In this document: piece by piece, positions 33,007-40,849 of the stretch
How the letters are laid out: each line of letters begins with the position of its first letter
Numbering within the stretch: the first letter of the stretch is position 1
NCBI GenBank assembly: GCA_011389735.1
Contig: JAABTS010000017.1
Span: forward strand, 1-53,286
Direction of reading: 5' to 3'
DNA: 53,286 bases
From: Desulfobacteraceae bacterium
GTDB lineage: Bacteria; Desulfobacterota; Desulfobacteria; Desulfobacterales; JAABTS01
Translations under genes and position numbers: made by a program
The notes under the pieces: model-generated
Seen by the model: the letters and a program-made list of their open reading frames with translations, nothing else
The model's database searches: none
Told to the model about the DNA's origin: nothing

Positions 33007-34167
33007 ATGAAGATAGGCATACCAAAAGAAATTTTAGCCGAAGAAAAACGAGTTGCGGCGTTGCCGGAAACAGTGAAGAAATATATTGATATGGGTTTTG
33101 AGGTGGCGGTGGAGTCATCCGCCGGCGATGGGGTTTCCGTGTCCGATGATGATTACGGAAAAGCGGGAGCGAAAATTGTATCGAGCCCTGAAATGGTTTT
33201 CTCTGAATCCGATATCGTTTTGAAAGTAAAGCAACCCGTATTCAATGAAAAGAGAGATGTTCATGAAGTCAACATGCTTCGTGACGGCGGCGTTTTGGTC
33301 ACCTTTTTGCATCCTGCGGCTCCTGAGAATCATGACATGATCAAGCGGCTTCGGGATAAAAACATCTCAGCTTTCACCATGGACGGAATTCCTCGAATTT
33401 CCAGGGCGCAGAGAATGGACGCGCTGTCGTCCATGAGTACGGTCACCGGTTATAAGGCTGTACTCATGGCGGCGAACAAACTGCCGAAATTCATTCCAAT
33501 GATCGGTACGGCGATCGGCATGATCAAACCGGCCCGGTTTCTGATCATCGGCTCAGGCGTCGTGGGCCTTCAGGCCATCGCCACCGCCAGACGTCTCGGA
33601 GGGGAGGTCAAGGCGTTGGATATTCGGAAAAACGCATGCACCGAAGCAGACAGTCTGGGAGCCAAAGTGGTCGAATTCGATATTCCGCAAGAGCTTGCCG
33701 TCGGCGAGGGCGGCTACGCCGGATCACTGGAAAAGAAGTGGTTGGAAATGGAACAAAAAACCATCGGCCCCTGCCTGGAGGATGCGGATGTAGTCGTTCT
33801 CAGCGCTCTTGTGCCTGGCGAGATTGCGCCGGCCCTGGTGACCGAATCAATGGTTTCGAGGATGAAGCCGAATTCGGTCATTATGGATATTTCCGTCGAT
33901 CAGGGCGGCAATTGTGAAATTACCGAGCCGGGGGAATTTTGTCAAAAATCCGGCGTTCATATATGCGGGATTCAAAACATTCCCGGTAGAATGGCGGTTC
34001 ACGCGGGTTGGTTATATGCAAACAATATGTATTATTATATCGAAAATTTGTTCAAAAACGGAAAAAACAAACTAGACCTTGAAGATGAAATCGTTAAAAG
34101 CTCGCTCGTCACGCATCAGTCCACAATATATCATAAAGGCGCCCTGAAGGCGATGGGCGCTCTTTGA
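33007..34167 (+). CDS. pntAA: NAD(P) transhydrogenase subunit alpha, NAD-binding part
   Basis: 386 residues, the length of split-type PntAA (domain I). It binds NAD(H) and, with PntAB and PntB, couples hydride transfer between NAD(H) and NADP(H) to proton flow across the membrane. The start MKIGIPKEILAEEKRVAALP, the segment ISRAQRMDALSSMS and the Rossmann motif IGSGVVGLQA with ALDIR are typical. DISVDQGGNCE also recalls alanine dehydrogenase, the sister family, but the two following pnt genes settle the assignment. AAAGAGG precedes the ATG. A 227-bp dispersed element separates it from pntAB. Confidence 0.9.
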   Translation: MKIGIPKEILAEEKRVAALPETVKKYIDMGFEVAVESSAGDGVSVSDDDYGKAGAKIVSSPEMVFSESDIVLKVKQPVFNEKRDVHEVNMLRDGGVLVTFLHPAAPENHDMIKRLRDKNISAFTMDGIPRISRAQRMDALSSMSTVTGYKAVLMAANKLPKFIPMIGTAIGMIKPARFLIIGSGVVGLQAIATARRLGGEVKALDIRKNACTEADSLGAKVVEFDIPQELAVGEGGYAGSLEKKWLEMEQKTIGPCLEDADVVVLSALVPGEIAPALVTESMVSRMKPNSVIMDISVDQGGNCEITEPGEFCQKSGVHICGIQNIPGRMAVHAGWLYANNMYYYIENLFKNGKNKLDLEDEIVKSSLVTHQSTIYHKGALKAMGAL

Positions 34168-34173
34168 TCCTTA

Positions 34174-34400
34174 CTACAGGTTTTCAGAAATTAAATTTCA
34201 CAAGGCGGAAGGCCCAAGATTGTTGCATTTTGTTTTGAATGCTAAATTATTTATGTTGAATGCTAAATTATTTATGTTGAATGCTAAATGTTAAATGCTA
34301 AATGAGGGGACTCACATTCAACATTCAACATTCAACATAATTAAATTAGTAGATCCCGGGCCGACAACATGGTGAATTTTGGTTTCTGGAAAACTGTATA
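34174..34400. repeat. Composite dispersed element inside the pnt operon
   Basis: The left end is ACTACAGGTTTTCAGAAATT, AAATTTCACAAGGCGG. The right end is CCCGGGCCGACAACATGGTG, AATTTTGGTTTCTGGAAAAC, TGTATA. Between them are 'TTGAATGCTAAATTATTTATG' type units (two and a part), GAGGGGACTCA and three CATTCAA heptamers. It is the inverted counterpart of 18616-18820 with fewer units. It begins 7 bp after pntAA and ends 17 bp before pntAB. Confidence 0.8.
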
Positions 34401-34417
34401 ACCGCGAAAGGCTTCCA

Positions 34418-34705
34418 ATGTCGAATTTAATACTAATGGCGGGTGTCTTTGTGGCGTCCTTTGTTATCGGATATCTGCTGATTTCCAAAATACCCCCGCT
34501 TTTGCACACGCCGTTGATGTCGATGACCAATGCTATTTCGGCCGTTACGATTTTAGGCGGCCTGATGCTTTTTTCACAGCCGACCGGTTTTGTGGAAAAA
34601 ATATTGGCCGGAGCGGCTGTCGCCGCAGCCGCTTTCAATGTGGTGGGCGGATTCGCCATCACTGACAGAATGCTCCGTATGTTCAAGGCGAAAGAACAAA
34701 AATGA
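34418..34705 (+). CDS. pntAB: NAD(P) transhydrogenase subunit alpha, membrane part
   Basis: 95 residues from the ATG at 34418. Three to four hydrophobic segments and the characteristic stretch HTPLMSMTNAISAVTILGG identify the membrane part of the alpha subunit (domain II). It forms half of the proton channel together with PntB. GAAAGGC is a modest ribosome site. The upstream bases belong to the inserted element's right end, so pntAB translation may depend on its own local context rather than on coupling to pntAA. pntB follows after 28 bp. Confidence 0.92.
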   Translation: MSNLILMAGVFVASFVIGYLLISKIPPLLHTPLMSMTNAISAVTILGGLMLFSQPTGFVEKILAGAAVAAAAFNVVGGFAITDRMLRMFKAKEQK

Positions 34706-34733
34706 ACACCAAACCAAAAAAGATGATCAGGTT

Positions 34734-36677
34734 ATGACGCTGTTAATCGAGTTTACGGTTATTTTTCTCTTGATGGCCGGGGTATGGCTGTTTCGTGATC
34801 CCCGGAAGGCAAAGGCCGGAAACATGTCGGCTGCATCGGCGTTGCTGTTTGCAATGATCAGCATTTTATATGTTCATCGTATTGTCGATATCGCCACGGT
34901 CGTTATTGTACTGGCCATAGGGGCGACCATCGGTTATGCCGTCGCAAAAGCCGTCGATATGACGAATATCCCCGCCATGGTGGCTTTACAGAACGGCGCC
35001 GGCGGGGCGGCGGCCTGCCTTGTGTCTTTGGTCGAACTGATGCGCGGCGGCCATACGATTGATCCGGTCGGTATGGCGGCGGGCGTGATCGGATTGTCCG
35101 TCGGATCTTTGACTTTCAGCGGCAGTATGGCGGCCGGCGCTAAATTAGCCGGGAAAATAAGGCAAACGCCGCAAATCCTGCCCGCTCATAGCGGTCTTAT
35201 ACGCCTGAATTCAGCATTGATACTGATCGTCGGCGCGGCTCCATTTATTTTTCCCGCCGGAAGTGTTTTTTTCTACCTTGCCCTGATATTGTTATCAGCC
35301 GTTTTCGGTGTTTTATTTTCGATTCGAATCGGCGGCGCCGACATGCCGGTGTTGATTTCTTTTTTGAATGCAATGACAGGGCTGGGCGCGGCTCTTTGCG
35401 GCATGGCGATCGGGAACCGAATGCTGATTATATTCGGCGCTGTTGTCGCGGCTTCGGGATCCATCCTTACTTATCTGATGTGCAAGGCCATGAATCGAAG
35501 TATGGCTGGAGTGTTTACGACGTATCACAAACAGTCGAAACCATTTGGAGCGGCTGAAACGGAAAAGGCGTTTGCCGGTCAAAGCGATGCGGGGGAAGCG
35601 GATTCGCCTGGATCGGAAAATGCGTTCGAGAAAGCAGTCGATATCATCGATGACGCACGCAATGTGGTTATTATTCCGGGTTACGGAATGGCTCTGGCAA
35701 AGGCGCAAAAAGAAGTCTCCGAGCTGGGGAAAAAACTGGTTCTGCTGGGCAAGGACGTGCAATACGCCGTTCACCCCGTTGCGGGAAGGATGCCCGGGCA
35801 TATGAACGTTTTGCTGGCGGAGGCGGGCGTCGATTACGATATGCTCGTGGAAATGGAAGCCGTCAACCCCGATTTTCCGGATACGGATCTTGCCCTGATC
35901 GTCGGCGCCTGCGATGTGGTGAACCCGTCGGCCATCGAAACCGAAGGAACGCCGATTTCAGGGATGCCGATTCTGACGGCCCATCAGGCCAAACACGTAA
36001 TCTGTTGCAATTTTGATACCCGGCCGGGATACTCGGGAGTTGAAAATCCCCTGTACGCGAATGAAAACACGACCATGTTGCCGGGCGATGCGGGCGAAAC
36101 AATTCGTCAACTCCTGAAGGCTGTTTCCGGCGGTGAATCGGGAACCGCCGTCCGCGATTTTAACGCGGAAGCTTCGGAATCATTGGCTTGCGCTAAAAAT
36201 GTGGTCATTATCCCAGGGTACGGTATGGCGCTGTCGAAAGCACAGTTCAAAGTGGTTGAACTGGCGTCGATTTTATCGGATAGAGGCGTAAGTGTAAAAT
36301 ACGCGATTCATCCGGTTGCCGGCAGAATGCCCGGACATATGAATGTCATCCTCGCCGAGGCCGACGTAAAATACGATGATCTTCTTGAAATGGATGATGT
36401 GAATCCATTGTTCAAAGACACGGATGTGGCGCTGGTCGTCGGAGCCTGCGATGTCGTGAACCCGTCGGCCATCGAAACCGAAGGGACGCCGATTTCAGGA
36501 ATGCCGATTCTGGCCGCGTATGACGCTAAAACCATTATCATCTGCAATTTGGATGAGAAGCCGGGTTATTCAGGCGTCTCCAACCCTCTCTACGAAAACC
36601 CGAAAACCGTAATGCTGCTGGATGACGCCAGGGCGTCCGTCAGCGCCTTAATTTCATCTTTGAAAGAGAGGGGGTAA
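34734..36677 (+). CDS. pntB: NAD(P) transhydrogenase subunit beta with duplicated NADP domain
   Basis: 647 residues from the ATG at 34734, about 180 more than usual PntB (about 465). The membrane domain covers about residues 1-260. Domain III then occurs twice, at about 296-470 and 475-647. Each copy has NVVIIPGYGMAL, HPVAGRMPGHMNV, the strand ending VGACDVVNPSAIETEGTPIS and GYSGVxNPLY. The copies differ at many positions, so the duplication is not recent. The KRSM segment that contacts the NADP 2'-phosphate in E. coli is replaced by NFDT in copy 1 and NLDE in copy 2, so cofactor specificity is uncertain. There is no stop or frameshift between copies. Confidence 0.92.
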   Translation: MTLLIEFTVIFLLMAGVWLFRDPRKAKAGNMSAASALLFAMISILYVHRIVDIATVVIVLAIGATIGYAVAKAVDMTNIPAMVALQNGAGGAAACLVSLVELMRGGHTIDPVGMAAGVIGLSVGSLTFSGSMAAGAKLAGKIRQTPQILPAHSGLIRLNSALILIVGAAPFIFPAGSVFFYLALILLSAVFGVLFSIRIGGADMPVLISFLNAMTGLGAALCGMAIGNRMLIIFGAVVAASGSILTYLMCKAMNRSMAGVFTTYHKQSKPFGAAETEKAFAGQSDAGEADSPGSENAFEKAVDIIDDARNVVIIPGYGMALAKAQKEVSELGKKLVLLGKDVQYAVHPVAGRMPGHMNVLLAEAGVDYDMLVEMEAVNPDFPDTDLALIVGACDVVNPSAIETEGTPISGMPILTAHQAKHVICCNFDTRPGYSGVENPLYANENTTMLPGDAGETIRQLLKAVSGGESGTAVRDFNAEASESLACAKNVVIIPGYGMALSKAQFKVVELASILSDRGVSVKYAIHPVAGRMPGHMNVILAEADVKYDDLLEMDDVNPLFKDTDVALVVGACDVVNPSAIETEGTPISGMPILAAYDAKTIIICNLDEKPGYSGVSNPLYENPKTVMLLDDARASVSALISSLKERG

Positions 36678-36682
36678 AAAAT

Positions 36683-36982
36683 CGGGTTTTTCAGGAATTT
36701 GATTTAACAAGAGGGTACAGGTTTCAGGGTGCAGGTTCAAGGGGCCAGGTTAGATTCAATACCCGTGAATGAACACCATTCAGCCGGTTTCAACCCCGTA
36801 GAACAGGCATCCTTGCCTGTTTAAACGGGCTGTCAGCGCCATCTTTAACTTTGTTCAAAAATATGAATTATATTCATTCATATGAAAAAGCCTGCACCCT
36901 GCACCCTTCATCCTCCACCCTGCACCCTGAAACCTTAAATCCAACATAATAAAATTGGTATATCCCAGGTCGACGAATCAGC
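36683..36982. repeat. Composite element with CACCCTG heptamers
   Basis: The left end resembles the dispersed element (TTTTTCAGGAATTTGATTTA) and the right end reads AAATTGGTATATCCCAGGTC. Inside, AGGTTTCAGGGTGCAGG (36721-36737) is inverted relative to CCTGCACCCTGCACCCTTCA and CACCCTGAAACCT (36891-36934). It has the same plan as the TTGAATG composites with another heptamer. It fills the 347-bp gap after pntB. Confidence 0.6.
36804..36823. repeat. Hairpin AACAGGCA-TCCT-TGCCTGTT
   Basis: Perfect 8-bp arms around a 4-nt loop, nested in the composite element between pntB and the convergent outer-membrane gene. Confidence 0.6.
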
Positions 36983-37024
36983 GATACTCTGACGACCCGG
37001 ATTGCAGATTGAAAAAAGCCCCGA

Positions 37025-38242
37025 TTAATAACGGAATATGGCGCCGATCATTATTCCGGTGACGTCGATATCCTCAAGTTCGAATGTTTTTCGGAGGCCG
37101 ACATTGAGTTCAAAGGATTCGTTCGGAAAATAGGACACCGCCGCCGCCGCCAGGGTTTGCACATCTCTGTCCCCGGGAATGTCGTCACTGATAAAATGAG
37201 TTCGAACCAACTCAATATCCATCGCCCATGACTCGCCCATGGGAAATCCGAAATTGAACCCATACGTCAAATTATGCACCGGATCCAGATCGTTTACATA
37301 ATCGATGGCTTCTTCGACGAATTTATTGTCCGTATCCACCAGGCTGGCTTTTAGTTCAGACTTTGAATATTTGTAGTCCATGCCGGCGCTGAGCGTTCCG
37401 CCGAAATCAAACGATTTATCCACCGACGTAAAGACGCCCGCGCCGTATTTATAATTGCCGGCGTGGTCGATGGCGTTGGATGTCAGGTAATACATTGATC
37501 CGGCGAGACCGCCGCCCACATTCCAGGTGATTTTATCCCGTTTCACGGCCGGAACTTTGAAATAAAGATCCAGTCCGATAAAATGGGATTCACTGTCGAT
37601 TTCATCGTCTACGGCGGAATAGCGGTATGGGAGCAGGAACCCCAGCTCAACTCCTTTGGCGGAATCATTTGCGTATCCCAGCACAATGGATTCGGCGTGT
37701 CCGTCATTGCCGTCCACGTCCAGAATCAAGAACTCCAGAGAACCTTTGAAATCATTGTGAAAATCGACCATTTTATCGGCTTTGCGAATAGGTATGGTCT
37801 TTTTGAAAACTTTTTTGTCCATCAACAATTGCGTCATGAGCCCGTCGTCCGTAACGCCGGTCGATTGAGTTATTCCGCCTGGAAAAATGGCCTCCAATAT
37901 GTCTTTGGCGTTGTTTTCCGCCCATTCCTGAAGCTCCCCGCGCGTAAGGTCGGCAGGGCTTTCGATTACCAGGCCGCCTTTCCGGTTGTAAATTTTAACG
38001 CTTTCCGCCATCACTTCATCATCGTCCCAATGCTGATCCTTATCCGTGTCGTACCAGGCTCCCGTACTCTTCGAACCGTAAATCACCGGATCGAATTCGA
38101 CGATGTCATACCGGTCCCCGGATTCCCTGACCCTGGTTTTGTAACCGATCACATCAAAAAAGTCCTCCGCCCATACAACGCCTTGAGATAAAAGAACAAA
38201 ACAGGTTAACGCAAGAATTGATTTCCCCATAACGTCCCTCAT
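37025..38242 (-). CDS. Outer-membrane beta-barrel protein
   Basis: 405 residues. The signal peptide ends near VVWAEDFFD. The N-terminal 150 residues look soluble, with an acidic DTDKDQHWDDDE stretch that may bind calcium. From about 170 to the end, alternating polar and aromatic strands (GVELGFLLPYRYS, LSAGMDYKYSKSELKASL, FELNVGLRKTFEL) and a final aromatic residue (GAIFRY) indicate a barrel of roughly 10-12 strands. I do not recognise the family. AAGGAGG before the ATG supports this start. It is divergent from the two CsgG-like genes, which suggests a shared envelope role. Confidence 0.65.
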   Translation of the reverse strand: MRDVMGKSILALTCFVLLSQGVVWAEDFFDVIGYKTRVRESGDRYDIVEFDPVIYGSKSTGAWYDTDKDQHWDDDEVMAESVKIYNRKGGLVIESPADLTRGELQEWAENNAKDILEAIFPGGITQSTGVTDDGLMTQLLMDKKVFKKTIPIRKADKMVDFHNDFKGSLEFLILDVDGNDGHAESIVLGYANDSAKGVELGFLLPYRYSAVDDEIDSESHFIGLDLYFKVPAVKRDKITWNVGGGLAGSMYYLTSNAIDHAGNYKYGAGVFTSVDKSFDFGGTLSAGMDYKYSKSELKASLVDTDNKFVEEAIDYVNDLDPVHNLTYGFNFGFPMGESWAMDIELVRTHFISDDIPGDRDVQTLAAAAVSYFPNESFELNVGLRKTFELEDIDVTGIMIGAIFRY

Positions 38243-38413
38243 GGTAAGATCCTCCTTTTGGTTTTAAATGATTCGGTCCGGATTCCCATGGATTGTTTTG
38301 TTTTTGCAGTGTTCGAAATTTTTGCCGGTTGAGAGCATGTCGCCTGCGTAAAACAAAACAACCTTCATTAATTTTATCCGATTCAAAAAAAATTGTCAAT
38401 TGAATGAAAAGTC

Positions 38414-38443
38414 TTTACATATAAAAACAGGATTTGGTATAAA
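38414..38443 (+). promoter_or_regulatory. Promoter giving a possible leaderless transcript
   Basis: TTTACA (38414-38419) and TATAAA (38438-38443) with an 18-bp spacer. The expected start is at or next to the ATG at 38450, and no Shine-Dalgarno sequence is present there. Confidence 0.45.
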
Positions 38444-38449
38444 GCGGTT

Positions 38450-39079
38450 ATGAAACCATCATCCAAACACTTTCTTTTTCTTTGTATCTTTTTGATTGCG
38501 GGGATTGGCGGGGACTGCCGCGCCAAATCCGATACATCCGGAGGCGAGGAAAGAAAACGTATCGCCGTTATAGGGTTCGCCAATGAAACAAACAATCCGG
38601 AATGGGACAACCACCTGATCGGATACGGACTTTCTCAGTTGTATCTTCAGAAGCTGTTCGACACCGGAAAGTATGTTCCTATCGAAGACAATCCGGAAAT
38701 AATCAGTGAAATAGACCGGTTGATCAATAATCAGTGGAAAGCTGACACCGGCTTTTACCATGAAAACGACGCTGAAAAAATTGCGGAAGTTATCAACGCC
38801 GATACTGTGGCGTATGGAAAAGTTGTAAAATTCGATGTAAGTCGAAGTAAATCTTTTTTAGGGCCGTTTTCAAGTTCGAAATCCAAAGTGTCGGTTGAAG
38901 TGGAAGTTCATTTAAAGGACAGAAATTCGCCCGCCCGGATATCCAGAGGCACAGGTACGGCGTCGACAAAATCCAGAGGCGTTTTTTTTCAGATCAGAGA
39001 CGACAAAATTTATTTTGATAAGACAGCCGTGGGCAGAGCGGCGGAAAAAGCCGTCGCCCAGGCGGTCGAAGGGTTATAA
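38450..39079 (+). CDS. CsgG-like secreted protein (1)
   Basis: 209 residues with a signal peptide or lipoprotein-like start ending GGDCRA. KRIAVIGFANETNNPEWDNH is the opening strand typical of CsgG/HfaB-type domains, and LFDTGKYVPIEDNPEI and INADTVAYGKVVKFDV follow the family pattern. CsgG proteins form outer-membrane pores or anchors for secreted fibres; smaller relatives are periplasmic. The pore-forming loop cannot be judged by eye. The second CsgG-like gene starts 3 bp after the stop, so the pair forms an operon. No curli subunit genes are near. Confidence 0.65.
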   Translation: MKPSSKHFLFLCIFLIAGIGGDCRAKSDTSGGEERKRIAVIGFANETNNPEWDNHLIGYGLSQLYLQKLFDTGKYVPIEDNPEIISEIDRLINNQWKADTGFYHENDAEKIAEVINADTVAYGKVVKFDVSRSKSFLGPFSSSKSKVSVEVEVHLKDRNSPARISRGTGTASTKSRGVFFQIRDDKIYFDKTAVGRAAEKAVAQAVEGL

Positions 39080-39082
39080 AAA

Positions 39083-39742
39083 ATGAGAATACGTATCGGC
39101 GTCATCAACAGGAACCTGGGATTGATTCTGAAGGGAATCATTATTTTATTCGCGGTTTCGTCCTGCGCGGTCACCCGGCCGGACATACCGGAAACTGAGA
39201 TAGCGTCGGGGCCGCGTGAATCAGTCGAATTCCCGGAATACGACGGCCCCAAAATCCCGCTGGCGGTTCTCCCCATGGGATTGTCCAAACGCGCCGTCGA
39301 ACGATACCCTCATCTGCTCGAAAAAGACGTAGGGCTGGGCGTCCACAACATATTGAGCGACGCATTGTATCGAACCGGCAGATTTCGGTTTGTCGAAGAC
39401 AAGGAAAATATTATCAAGCAGACTTTCAACTGGCAGAAGATGAGCATGGCCGGCATGGTCGATGAAGCCGAAGCCGTCGAGATGGGACGAATTCTGGGGG
39501 CCAGGCTGGTCGCCTACGGTGAAGTGTTTGATTATTCCGAAGGAAAAACAGACCGCATATCCGGCCTTTCAAAAAGTACGACGCCCATGGTTCGAGCCGG
39601 CGTCCAGATCAGGCTGGTGGATGTGGAAACTCTCGAATACATCCCCGCGTCATCAATTAAATACGGCCGGGATTGGGGGGACGCAGCAATGGCGGCCATT
39701 GAATCCGCGGTCTTCAAAATCGTATCCGGCATGCCCGAATAA
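39083..39742 (+). CDS. CsgG-like lipoprotein (2)
   Basis: 219 residues. The N-terminus has a membrane segment and lipobox ending AVSSC (Cys at about residue 28), so the protein is probably lipid-anchored in the outer membrane. KIPLAVLPMGLS, LYRTGRFRFVEDKENI and LGARLVAYGEVFDY follow the CsgG-domain layout seen in the preceding gene. The two proteins are distant paralogues and probably act together. The exact role is unknown; fibre secretion or outer-membrane stability are options. Confidence 0.65.
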   Translation: MRIRIGVINRNLGLILKGIIILFAVSSCAVTRPDIPETEIASGPRESVEFPEYDGPKIPLAVLPMGLSKRAVERYPHLLEKDVGLGVHNILSDALYRTGRFRFVEDKENIIKQTFNWQKMSMAGMVDEAEAVEMGRILGARLVAYGEVFDYSEGKTDRISGLSKSTTPMVRAGVQIRLVDVETLEYIPASSIKYGRDWGDAAMAAIESAVFKIVSGMPE

Positions 39743-39813
39743 GGCCGTCTGATTCATGGATGCCGTTACTCCCGCCTGAGAAATGTGGGCTTGATTCCAT
39801 TGCACTGCTCCGA

Positions 39814-39868
39814 GCGGGTTTGCAACCCGCGTATTCAAGGGTTCGGTAGGCGGGGATTGCAAATCCCC
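39814..39868. repeat. Palindrome pair GCGGGTTTGCAACCCGC and GGGGATTGCAAATCCCC
   Basis: Two near-perfect 17-bp palindromes, 39814-39830 and 39852-39868, both centred on TTGCAA. A copy of the first is at 848-864, and a degenerate pair lies near 14942-15003. They form part of the 360-bp gap before the uracil glycosylase gene. Confidence 0.65.
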
Positions 39869-39884
39869 TCGAAGCATGGAAATG

Positions 39885-39997
39885 TTATAGCCTTCCGGAC
39901 AGTAAATTGCACTGCGTAGCCTGCCCTGGATATGCGAACAGTATTATCCACAGGCCCGCCGCCTTTTGTAACATAATTTTTTAAAAACCCGTAATAT
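39885..39997. repeat. Inverted-end dispersed element, copy 5
   Basis: The left end is TTATAGCCTTCCGGACAGTA, AATTGCACTGCGTAGCCTGC, CCTGGATAT. The right end is GGCCCGCCGCCTTTTGTAAC, ATAATTTTTTAAAAACCCGT. It lies next to the palindrome pair. Confidence 0.65.
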
Positions 39998-40102
39998 TAG
40001 AAAGCCCCGCAAGATCGGCTTGATTCCGATAGTTATTATGTAGCCGGAGGTTTTAAGAATATATCTTGAAATGGAACGAATCCTTCTTAAAATAAGTAAA
40101 TC

Positions 40103-40819
40103 ATGAATATCAAAAATATTACGGATACATTGGTTAAGGATTTGAACGCGCTTCGATTCGGGCCTCCGATCGCTTATGTTTACAACCCGCTTGAATACGC
40201 CAGGCGAGGCTATGACCGGTACTGGGAATTGTACGGAGATCCGCCCAGGGAAGTCGTGTTTATCGGGATGAATCCCGGCCCCTGGGGGATGGCGCAGACC
40301 GGAGTGCCTTTCGGCGAGATTGAGGCGGTCAGGCATTGGATGGGCATTGAAGCTTCTGTAAGCACGCCCGAAAAAATGCATCCCAAAAGACCGGTGGAAG
40401 GATTTGACTGTCCGAAAAGCGAAGTCAGTGGAAAACGGTTCTGGGGATGGGCCGGGGAACGGTTCGGAACACCGGAAAACTTTTTTTCACGGTTTTTCGT
40501 GGCCAATTATTGCCCGCTTTTGTTTCTTGAATCCGGCGGCCGGAATATGACTCCGGACAAAATCGCAACCGGACAGCGAAAACCGCTCCTGGAAGTCTGC
40601 GACCGGGCTCTTAGGGAAACGATTGAACACCTGAATCCCAAATATGTTATCGGGGTGGGCGTTTTCACCCGGAAACGCGCTGAAGCCGCCCTGGCCGATA
40701 TGGATGTGGAAATCGGTAATATTACACATCCAAGCCCGGCGAATCCAAGGGCCAATCGGGGATGGGCGGCGATCGTGGAAAAGGAGCTTGCGGACATGGG
40801 AATCGTGCTTCCTGTTTGA
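40103..40819 (+). CDS. SMUG1-type uracil-DNA glycosylase
   Basis: 238 residues. The active-site motif GMNPGPWGMAQTGVPFGE is at residues 55-72, and the His motif HPSPANPRANRGW begins at His209; both are close to animal SMUG1 and to the bacterial SMUG1 known from Geobacter. It excises uracil and 5-hydroxymethyluracil from DNA. The middle segment NYCPLLFLESGGRNMTPDK also matches. It is the first of four plus-strand genes but appears functionally unrelated to the next ones. No strong ribosome site is seen. Confidence 0.93.
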   Translation: MNIKNITDTLVKDLNALRFGPPIAYVYNPLEYARRGYDRYWELYGDPPREVVFIGMNPGPWGMAQTGVPFGEIEAVRHWMGIEASVSTPEKMHPKRPVEGFDCPKSEVSGKRFWGWAGERFGTPENFFSRFFVANYCPLLFLESGGRNMTPDKIATGQRKPLLEVCDRALRETIEHLNPKYVIGVGVFTRKRAEAALADMDVEIGNITHPSPANPRANRGWAAIVEKELADMGIVLPV

Positions 40820-40849
40820 ACCGTTTTGCATGGCGTAATTCCTGTATTT

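Noticed and set aside
33007..34167. Alanine dehydrogenase
   Set aside because: The sequence is similar in outline, but pntAB and pntB follow directly, so transhydrogenase is the better call.
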